From assembly GCA_039934875.1 (NCBI GenBank), contig JBDTLH010000341.1:1-6266 (forward strand): a stretch of DNA of 6,266 nt, written 5' to 3'. The notes beneath the pieces are model-generated. The model saw only the letters and a program-made list of their open reading frames with translations. It made no database searches and was not told the DNA's origin. Made by a program: the position numbers and the translations under genes. Numbering within the stretch: the stretch's first letter is position 1; every line of letters begins with the position of its first letter. The stretch is from JBDTLH01 sp039934875. Its GTDB lineage: Bacteria; Acidobacteriota; Terriglobia; Terriglobales; Acidobacteriaceae. Positions 1 through 5,667 of the stretch are shown here, piece after piece.

Positions 1-83
1 AAGCAGCTTGAAAGCGAAGTCTTATCGCGCAGGTCCGAACCGATATTTCGCCCCCTCTCCTCTGGTGTAACATTGTAGGTTTT

Positions 84-89
84 GGAGGG
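84..89 (+). promoter_or_regulatory. Ribosome binding site of the propeller gene
   Basis: GGAGGG lies 7 bases upstream of the ATG at 97. It decides the start: an in-frame TTG at 82 overlaps this site and cannot be served by it, so translation should begin at 97. No convincing -35/-10 pair is visible in bases 1-80. Confidence 0.75.
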
Positions 90-96
90 CACACCC

Positions 97-3000
97 ATGC
101 GCTTGCATCCCCTTTTGCTCACCCGGAAGCTCTGGATCGCCGCCCTTCTCGCCGGCTTGGAAATATTTTTCCTCGCCCCGCGCTCGCTGGCCCAGCAGCT
201 CTCGCCCTCGCTCTACCAGGGCATGCGCTGGCGTCAGATCGGTCCCTTCCGTGCCGGACGCGTTTCCGCCGTCAGCGGCATCCCCGGCGACCCCGCTACC
301 TACTACATGGGAACCCCCGGCGGCGGCCTCTGGAAGACCACCGACGGCGGCATGATCTGGAATCCGATCTTCGACCAGGAAAATGTCGCCTCCATCGGCT
401 CCGTTGCCGCCGCGCCCTCCGATCGCAACATCCTCTACGTCGGCACCGGAGACGTCAGCAATGTCGGCGGCTCCGTCAATCAGGGCGAAGGCATGTACAA
501 ATCCACCGACGCCGGCAAGACCTGGCAGCACATCGGACTCGAAGATTCCCGCCACATCGGCGCTCTCTGGGTCGATCCCAAGGATCCCAACATAGTCTTC
601 GCCGCCGCCCTCGGACACACCTTCGCTCCCAACCCCGAGCGCGGACTCTTCAAGACCACCGATGGCGGCAAGAGCTGGCGCAAGGTCCTCTACAAAGACG
701 ACGTAACCGGCGCCATCGACGTCACCTTCGCCGCCGACGATCCCAAGATCGGCTTCGCCACGCTCTGGGGACACTACATCAAGGCCGACAACCCGCGCGC
801 CATGATCGATAACCTCAACGGCGCCGGCATCTACAAGACCACCGACGCCGGCGAGACCTGGACCGAGGTCAAGGCCTCCGGTCTGCCCACCGAGAAGCTG
901 GGCCGCATCGGCGTTGCCGTCGCCCCCGATGGCAAGCGCGTCTTCGCCATCATCGCCGCCCCCAAGCAAGCAGGCGGACTCTTCCGCTCCGACGACGGCG
1001 GCACAACCTGGCAGCGCAGCACCACCGATGAGCGCATCCAGGGCAGCGGATACTTCGGCAAGGTCTTCCTCGACCCCAGGAACCCCGATATCCTCTACCT
1101 CGCCCAGACCTCGATGTACCGCTCGACCGACGGCGCACGCACCTTCGTCTCCTACAAGGGCGCGCCCGGCGGTGACGACAACCACGTCCTCTGGATCGAC
1201 CCCGCCAACTCCGCGCGCATGATCCTGGGCAGCGATCAGGGCGCAACCATCAGCCTCGACGAGGGCAAGACCTGGACCTCCTGGTACAACCAGCCCACCG
1301 GCCAGATCTACCACCTCTCCGTGGACAACCGTTTCCCCTACTGGGTATACGGCACCCAGCAGGACAGCGGCTCCGTCGCCACCCTCAGCCGTGGCGACTA
1401 CGGCGCCATCACCATGCTCGACTGGGACCCCATCGCCGGTTACGAGTTCGGCTACATCCTCCCCGATCCCCTCAACCCCAACATGATCTCTGCCGGGGGG
1501 GAGGGTCGCGGCCTGGTCCGCATCGACCGCACCAACCGCCAGGTCGTCACCATCTCGCCGAACGTGAGCCGGGATGGGGACTATCGCACGGCAGTGAATC
1601 CACCGCTCGCTTTCTCGCCGCAAGATCCGCACCTGCTTGCGGAAGGCACGCAATTTCTGCTCGCGACCAACGATGCGGGCATGCACTGGAAGAAGATCAG
1701 TCCTGATCTGACGGCGCGTCCGGGCAGCGAAGCGCAGGACGAGCAGCTCAAAGAACAGAACGCGAACGCGGCAGCAAAAGAGGGCGCGAACGCGGGCGCG
1801 CCTCAGGTCGCAGGAGCGCCGGCAACTCCGCCGAAACCAAAGACGAAAGAAGAAGAGGAGACCACGAAGCCTCCCAACCGCAGCGCGATCAACACCTTCT
1901 CGCCATCGCCGATCGCCGCCGGCGAGGTCTGGGTAGGCACCACCAACGGATTGATCCAGCTCACCAAGGACAATGGCGCAACCTGGAAGAACGTCTCGCC
2001 CCCGAACCTCTCGCAATGGACGCAGGTCAGCATCGTCGAAGCATCCCACTTCGACGCCGCTACCGCTTACGCGGCGATCGACGGCCACGCGATCAATGAC
2101 TTTCGTCCGCACTTTCTGCGCACGCAAGATGGCGGCTCGAGCTGGCAGGAGATCAGCGCCGACATTCCCGACCGCAGCTTCGCCCGCGTGATCCGCGAAG
2201 ATCCCGCACGCAAGGGATTGCTCTACGCCGGCACCGAGACCGCTGCCTACGTCTCGTTCGACGACGGCGACCACTGGAGCCTGCTGCAACAGAACATACC
2301 GACCACGTCGATCCGCGACTTGGTCGTTCACGGAGACGACTTGGTCGCCGCAACCTATGGCCGCGCATTCTGGATCCTCGACGACCTCACGCCCTTGCGC
2401 CAGATCAAGCCGGAGATCGCGCATGCAAGGACGTTCTTCTTCCAACCGCAGAAGGCAATGCGCTTGGCACTCGATCTCAATGGAGACACGCCGTTTCCGC
2501 CCGATCTGCCCGCCGGAGAGAACCCTCCGCACGGCGCGATCCTCGATTATTTCCTCAACTCCGCACCCTCCGGCGATATCACGCTTGCCATCTACGATGG
2601 CGCGGGCAAACTCGTCCGCCAGATCTCGAGCCAGGCGGAACCGGCTGCGACGGAGCCACCGCCCAATGTTCCCGACTATTGGCTCGGCCACCCGACGCCG
2701 CTGACGAAACACGCAGGCATGAACCGCTTCGTCTGGGACTTGCGCTATCCCGCCCCCCAGGTGATACGCCATGAATACCCCATCTCTGCCCTCTATGGGA
2801 ATACGCAGCCAGAGCCGCAGGGAGTGCTGGTGGTCCCGGGAAGCTATGAAGCACGCCTGACGGTGGACGGCAAGACCTACCAGCAGCCGTTGGAGGTGGC
2901 GCTCGATCCCCGCGTGAATGTCGCGGCGGCGGACCTGCACCAGCAGTTCGAACTGGCGACGAACATCAATCAACTCGCCACGGTGAGCGACAGTGATTAT

Positions 3001-3414
3001 GCCGCGGCCAACGATGTTCTAACGGCGGTGAAGCAGCGAGAGCAAGAAGTCGGGAGCCGGAATCCGACGGCCCCTGCGCTGGCCGCGCTGGCAGACTTCG
3101 AGAAAAAAGCGGTCAAGCTCGAAGGCCAGGTGACCGGCGGAGGCGGTGGTTTTGGCGGCAAGCCGAAGCCGACCTTCGTTCTCGTCAATCGCGAGCTGGG
3201 GTCGCTCTCCACCATGGTAGAGAGTGCGGATGCCGCCCCAACAGATGCGACGCAAACGGCGTACACCGATTATTGCAGTGATCTGGGCAAAGTGGTGGTG
3301 AGCTGGAATGCGCTCATGGCCGGCGATTTGACGACCTTGAATGATGCTCTTAGGACGGCAAAGCTGGCGGAGATCCCAGCGAAGCAGTTGCCTGCTCCCA
3401 CGGGGTGCCAATGA
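97..3414 (+). CDS. Secreted Asp-box (BNR/VPS10-like) beta-propeller protein with C-terminal beta-sandwich-like domain
   Basis: The protein has 1105 residues from ATG 97. Residues 1-32 form a signal peptide (basic start, hydrophobic core, SLA before Q33), so it is exported. At least eleven Asp-box motifs (S/T-x-D-x-G-x-T/S-W and variants) begin near residues 77, 132, 183, 244, 294, 339, 383, 520, 618, 673 and 716; typical examples are GLWKTTDGG and GLFKTTDGGKSW. Such motifs mark blades of a beta-propeller, as in sortilin/VPS10 domains and sialidases. The gap between 383 and 520 probably holds blades without a clear motif. Residues about 545-596 are a low-complexity Ala/Lys/Glu/Pro linker. From about 812 a beta-rich region (LAIYDGAGKLVRQ, NRFVWDLRYP near 876, VPGSYEARLTVDGK near 912) resembles the FlgD/Fn3-like tail of these proteins. 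A Gly-rich turn lies near 1013. Database names such as glycosyl hydrolase are common for this family, but I see no catalytic set, so binding or scaffolding is equally possible. Molecular function is unknown. The next gene starts 37 bases downstream and no terminator is seen between them. Confidence 0.9.
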   Translation: MRLHPLLLTRKLWIAALLAGLEIFFLAPRSLAQQLSPSLYQGMRWRQIGPFRAGRVSAVSGIPGDPATYYMGTPGGGLWKTTDGGMIWNPIFDQENVASIGSVAAAPSDRNILYVGTGDVSNVGGSVNQGEGMYKSTDAGKTWQHIGLEDSRHIGALWVDPKDPNIVFAAALGHTFAPNPERGLFKTTDGGKSWRKVLYKDDVTGAIDVTFAADDPKIGFATLWGHYIKADNPRAMIDNLNGAGIYKTTDAGETWTEVKASGLPTEKLGRIGVAVAPDGKRVFAIIAAPKQAGGLFRSDDGGTTWQRSTTDERIQGSGYFGKVFLDPRNPDILYLAQTSMYRSTDGARTFVSYKGAPGGDDNHVLWIDPANSARMILGSDQGATISLDEGKTWTSWYNQPTGQIYHLSVDNRFPYWVYGTQQDSGSVATLSRGDYGAITMLDWDPIAGYEFGYILPDPLNPNMISAGGEGRGLVRIDRTNRQVVTISPNVSRDGDYRTAVNPPLAFSPQDPHLLAEGTQFLLATNDAGMHWKKISPDLTARPGSEAQDEQLKEQNANAAAKEGANAGAPQVAGAPATPPKPKTKEEEETTKPPNRSAINTFSPSPIAAGEVWVGTTNGLIQLTKDNGATWKNVSPPNLSQWTQVSIVEASHFDAATAYAAIDGHAINDFRPHFLRTQDGGSSWQEISADIPDRSFARVIREDPARKGLLYAGTETAAYVSFDDGDHWSLLQQNIPTTSIRDLVVHGDDLVAATYGRAFWILDDLTPLRQIKPEIAHARTFFFQPQKAMRLALDLNGDTPFPPDLPAGENPPHGAILDYFLNSAPSGDITLAIYDGAGKLVRQISSQAEPAATEPPPNVPDYWLGHPTPLTKHAGMNRFVWDLRYPAPQVIRHEYPISALYGNTQPEPQGVLVVPGSYEARLTVDGKTYQQPLEVALDPRVNVAAADLHQQFELATNINQLATVSDSDYAAANDVLTAVKQREQEVGSRNPTAPALAALADFEKKAVKLEGQVTGGGGGFGGKPKPTFVLVNRELGSLSTMVESADAAPTDATQTAYTDYCSDLGKVVVSWNALMAGDLTTLNDALRTAKLAEIPAKQLPAPTGCQ

Positions 3415-3451
3415 GTGACTGGGGATAAGCGAGTGCTAACCTTGCGCATCT

Positions 3452-4120
3452 ATGCTTGAACAGAAAATGCCGGATCAAAAAACGTTTGACCGCAAAGCGC
3501 CTGCGCATGCCTCCGGCTTCGACTTGAAGGCAGCTGCGCTCGCCGCGGTTCAGCAGTATGGTTCCGCTCCGGGTTTCCCGGCGGGGATCGCTCAACAGCT
3601 CGCTAGCCTCGCTTCCCCACCGCAGCCGTCGGCGGAATCTGCTCCCGACCTGCGCGATCTCTTGTGGTCGTCGATTGATAACGACACCTCCCGCGATCTC
3701 GACCAGATCGAGTTTGCGCAGCCGCTTCCCGATGGAAGCTGGAAGGTGATGATCGCGGTCGCCGACGTCGACGCCTGGGTCGCGAAAGACTCTCCCATCG
3801 ACGGCCACGCGGCCAAAGAGACGACCACTGTTTTTACCGGTGTGCAGGTATTCCCGATGTTGCCGGAGCAGCTCTCCACCGGATTGACCTCGCTGCTCGA
3901 AGCGCAGGACAGGCTTGCTCTGGTAACCGAGTTCGTGGTCAGGACCGACGGTCACCTGGGCGATACCGATGTCTACCGCGCGCGGGTGCGAAACCACGCG
4001 CAGCTCACCTATTCCGCGGTCGGCGCTTGGCTCGAGCATCGTGGCGACGCGCCGGCGAAGGTCAGCGCATCCCCGGAATTGCAGACGCAATTACGTTTGC
4101 AGAACCAGATCGCACAAGCG
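3452..4120 (+). pseudogene. RNB-family (RNase II/R type) exoribonuclease, 5' half only
   Basis: About 223 native residues remain of a protein that from memory is about 480-500 residues long in related bacteria. The RNB core is plain: LLWSSIDNDTSRDLDQIE at residues 71-87, then VMIAVADVDAWV (99-110), the HAAKETTTVFTGVQVFPMLP stretch (119-138), LSTGLTSLLE (141-150) and VYRARVRNHAQLTYSAVGAWL (174-194). D76, D82 and D84 match the metal-binding Asp201, Asp207 and Asp209 of E. coli RNase II; Q85 stands where Asp210 would be. Intact relatives degrade RNA 3' to 5' in the cytoplasm. Homology stops after the AQA at residue 223 (base 4120). The frame then runs 23 more foreign codons into transposase DNA and stops at 4190-4192. 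The rest of the RNB domain and the S1 end are missing and are not found downstream. ATG 3452 lacks a good ribosome binding site; ATG 3467 is an alternative start with no better one. A dead gene is most likely, although a 246-residue product could still be made. Confidence 0.85.
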
Positions 4121-4401
4121 ATTTCAAGCCCACGCAGAATACGCACGTGGAGAGCTTCCATGGAAAACTGCGTGAAGAATGCTTGCGGGTAAGTTGGTTT
4201 CAAAACTTGTTTGGCGCCAGACGGAAGATCGCGTTCTGGCGCCAAGATTACAACCAACAACGGCCTCACCGCAGCTTGAACTATCGGACGCCAGCAGCAT
4301 TTGTGCGGGAAGCTCGCTATGGAAAGACCTGGGCTCCGTCCACTTGGAAAACGCACAACAGCGTTTTCCCCTTTCCCACAGCGACGGCTGCTGCTGGTTA
4401 G
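4121..4401 (+). mobile_element. IS3-family insertion sequence remnant: C-terminal end of OrfB (DDE) transposase
   Basis: In the frame of base 4120 the sequence reads KPTQNTHVESFHGKLREECL, then a tail with WF, ARRKIAFWRQDYNQQRPHRSL and YRTPAAF. This is the end of the rve integrase-core domain of IS3-family OrfB. The E of VESFHG is the final glutamate of the DDE triad; both aspartates and all of OrfA are missing. The left edge is the junction with the ribonuclease gene: recognisable homology begins at the lysine codon 4126-4128, so the break lies within about 4121-4126. The reading frame stops at 4399-4401. Another frame, from about 4320, reads WKDLGSVHLENAQQRFPLSH, which resembles the usual tail of related transposases from memory. 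A one-base frameshift near 4320 is therefore likely. The remnant cannot transpose by itself. No clear right terminal repeat was identified. Confidence 0.88.
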
Positions 4402-4492
4402 GTTGTAAAGTCACCATGCGGAAAATGGGGTCAGGCGTGCGAGTGATTGGCGCTATATATTGGGTGAGGGCCAAGCGGATTAGGTTGCCTGC

Positions 4493-4530
4493 GCTCAACG
4501 CTGTAGTCTTCGCCGGCGAAAGCGTTGCGC
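4493..4530. repeat. Nested imperfect inverted repeat with a 12-base perfect palindrome
   Basis: The outer arms CAACGCT (4496-4502) and AGCGTTG (4521-4527) are exact reverse complements, and two more pairs follow after one mismatch (4493-4494 with 4529-4530). Inside is the perfect palindrome TTCGCCGGCGAA (4509-4520). Six unpaired bases (4503-4508) lie only on the left side. There is no T-run on either side, so this does not look like an intrinsic terminator. It could be a protein-binding site, the foot of a lost mobile element or a chance structure. Confidence 0.5.
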
Positions 4531-4565
4531 CGAATGGCTTTGTCCTATTTGCTTGATGATTTTAG

Positions 4566-4594
4566 TTGATTCGGCGAGTGAAACAGCTTATTAT
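4566..4594 (+). promoter_or_regulatory. Candidate sigma-70-type promoter for the DUF4440 gene
   Basis: TTGATT (4566-4571) and TATTAT (4589-4594) are separated by 17 bases and match the consensus at 4 and 5 of 6 positions. Transcription would begin near 4601, giving a leader of about 145 bases before the GTG at 4745. It is the best pair seen between the IS remnant and the gene, but it is only a consensus match. Confidence 0.4.
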
Positions 4595-4733
4595 TTCGCG
4601 AATCGGGTCGCCAAGTCCCCATTCCCCTCGTAATTGGCGGCTTATGCTATCGGGTTCCCGCTGCCAGGCAGCTCTCCAGTTGCGTTGAACTAAGCCGGCC
4701 TATCTGGAGCACCATTGCCTTAGTACAAATGTG

Positions 4734-4738
4734 AGGAG
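4734..4738 (+). promoter_or_regulatory. Ribosome binding site of the DUF4440 gene
   Basis: AGGAG, within GTGAGGAGAT, lies 6 bases before the GTG at 4745. This supports the non-ATG start, after which a full signal peptide follows. Confidence 0.8.
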
Positions 4739-4744
4739 ATCAGC

Positions 4745-5236
4745 GTGACTAACAGATGGAAGATATCCGCAGGCATTTTATCCGCGATGTTGGCGGTAGG
4801 GACGATGGCGCCGCCGGCTGCACTGGCCCAGAAGGCAGATGCGCAGACCGTGGAAGCGAACATCAAGCAGATGGAGATGGATTCGCGGAATGCCGACATG
4901 GCTGGGCAGACCGGGTCGTGGATGAAGGCGCACAACACCGACGATTACACGATGGGAACGAGTTGGGGCGCATGGGAGGATGACGCGGAGCTGCAGAAGG
5001 ATGCCGCCGATATCGCGAACAACAAGACCACGAAGCGGGACATCAGCGATATTAAGGTAACCGTCTATGGCGACCATACGGCAATCGCGAGATACAAGGA
5101 AACCTACGATCTGATGATCAAGGGCGAGCATCGCGCGCGCACTATCCTAACGACGGACACGTGGGTGAACCAGAACGGCACGTGGAAGCTGGCGGCGTCG
5201 CATAGTTCGCAGGCGGACCAGAAGATCGGCGACTAA
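4745..5236 (+). CDS. Secreted DUF4440/SnoaL-like (NTF2-fold) protein
   Basis: The protein has 163 residues from a GTG start with a well-placed ribosome binding site. Residues 1-28 form a signal peptide (NRWK, a hydrophobic core, then ALA before Q29), so the mature protein of about 135 residues is exported to the periplasm or outside. The mature part fits the small alpha+beta cone of the NTF2/SnoaL superfamily, DUF4440-type: an N-terminal helix (TVEANIKQMEMDSRNAD, residues 35-51), a WMKAHNTDDY segment (59-68), and strands ISDIKVTVYGDHTAIARYKE (100-119), ARTILTTDTWVNQNGTWKL (131-149) and AASHSS (150-155). The pairing of a GDHTAIA strand with a final DTWVNQNGTWKLAASH strand is the family hallmark. 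Members vary between enzymes and ligand-binding proteins; no substrate can be inferred. The gene stands alone, with its own candidate promoter upstream and a terminator 20 bases downstream. Confidence 0.85.
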   Translation: MTNRWKISAGILSAMLAVGTMAPPAALAQKADAQTVEANIKQMEMDSRNADMAGQTGSWMKAHNTDDYTMGTSWGAWEDDAELQKDAADIANNKTTKRDISDIKVTVYGDHTAIARYKETYDLMIKGEHRARTILTTDTWVNQNGTWKLAASHSSQADQKIGD

Positions 5237-5256
5237 TCGTAATGAATTGCTGCAGG

Positions 5257-5285
5257 GCCGCTTAGAGATCAGCGGCTTTTCTTTT
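5257..5285 (+). terminator. Intrinsic terminator after the DUF4440 gene
   Basis: GCCGCT (5257-5262) and AGCGGC (5271-5276) form a 6-pair GC-rich stem with an 8-base loop, followed directly by TTTTCTTTT (5277-5285). It lies 20 bases after the TAA at 5234-5236. The T-run is only on the plus-strand exit side, so it serves this gene and not the minus-strand fragment beyond. Confidence 0.88.
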
Positions 5286-5307
5286 GCGGGTGGGAGAGAG
5301 CAAGACC

Positions 5308-5337
5308 CGCCACGGGTGAACACGGAAGGACACGGAT
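5308..5337. repeat. Short 10-base-period CACGG repeat
   Basis: CACGG begins at 5311, 5321 and 5331, exactly ten bases apart. The last two units, GAACACGGAA (5318-5327) and GGACACGGAT (5328-5337), agree at 8 of 10 positions. From memory, similar ACACGGA-type strings occur as intergenic repeats in many bacterial genomes. It sits between the terminator and the 3' end of the minus-strand ATPase fragment. Confidence 0.45.
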
Positions 5338-5374
5338 CAAGGGCGAGGGCAACCTCACGCTCAGGAGCTGCCAG

Positions 5375-5667
5375 TCATCCGTCGTCAAGTTCGGGGGTGG
5401 CATCGATAAGGGTGCGGGTGTATTCGTGGCGCGGTGGAGGTGATCTGTTCGGTGTCTCCGAGTTCGACGATCTCGCCCTGGCGCTTGACGGCGATGCGGA
5501 TGGAGAGGTAGCGCACGATGGTCATGGAGTGGGGAGATGAAGAGGTAGGTGAGTTTGCGTTCGCGTTGCAGTTGGCGCAAGAGATTGACGACCTGCGCGC
5601 CGACGCTCACATCGAGCGCGGAGACGGGCTCGTCGAGGACGAGGAAGCGGGGGTTGAGGCGCTGCCG
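5375..5667 (-). pseudogene. OppF/DppF-type peptide ABC transporter ATPase, C-terminal fragment with two frameshifts
   Basis: Read on the minus strand, bases 5658-5533 give LNPRFLVLDEP (Walker B), SALD (D-loop), VSVGAQVVNLLRQLQRE and LTYLFIS. This is the oligopeptide/dipeptide transporter ATP-binding subunit signature. Beyond an extra base in the GGGG run at 5531-5534, the frame resumes as HSMTIVRYLSIRIAV and RQGEIVELGDTEQI, which restores the switch (H-loop) histidine. A second shift between about 5429 and 5442 leads to RHEYTRTLIDATPELDDG and a stop at 5377-5375, the usual C-terminus. Walker A, the Q-loop and the N-terminal half are absent. The bases just upstream (5694-5659, YPSDTPQDDRQR) might be an eroded YPHEFSGGQRQR signature lacking the next eight residues, or unrelated DNA. 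Intact relatives power peptide uptake at the inner membrane; this copy is not functional, and no permease genes are nearby. Confidence 0.87.

Larger units (their letters stand above)
4402..4733. other. Non-coding stretch between the IS remnant and the DUF4440 gene
   Basis: No gene is supported here. A frame stays open to 4556 but shows no protein family and is the extension of the shifted transposase frame. The segment contains a GAAAATGGGGTCAGGC string (4422-4437) that may be an insertion-sequence end, a structured palindrome at 4493-4530, a candidate promoter at 4566-4594, and a small GCTGCC-A-GGCAGC palindrome at 4660-4672 that would lie in the leader RNA of the next gene. No trace of the missing ribonuclease 3' half is visible. 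Confidence 0.6.

Noticed and set aside
22..2973. Long minus-strand open frame as a real gene
   Set aside because: It lies antisense in codon register to a gene with signal peptide, ribosome binding site and many family motifs; its openness is explained by avoidance of TTA, CTA and TCA codons.
97..3414. Calling the propeller protein a glycoside hydrolase or sortilin receptor
   Set aside because: Asp-boxes alone do not show catalysis; no sialidase catalytic set, transmembrane segment or sortilin 10CC cysteine domain is visible.
3350..4090. Minus-strand frame of 246 codons opposite the ribonuclease
   Set aside because: It is antisense to well-conserved RNB sequence and shows no family motif of its own.
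4179..4556. Plus-strand frame as a separate gene
   Set aside because: Its first part overlaps the transposase in another frame, only the LENAQQRFPLSH segment looks familiar (shifted transposase tail), and the rest matches nothing.
5247..5540. Plus-strand frame after the terminator
   Set aside because: It starts inside the terminator hairpin region and is antisense to the ABC ATPase fragment, whose minus-strand motifs are unmistakable.
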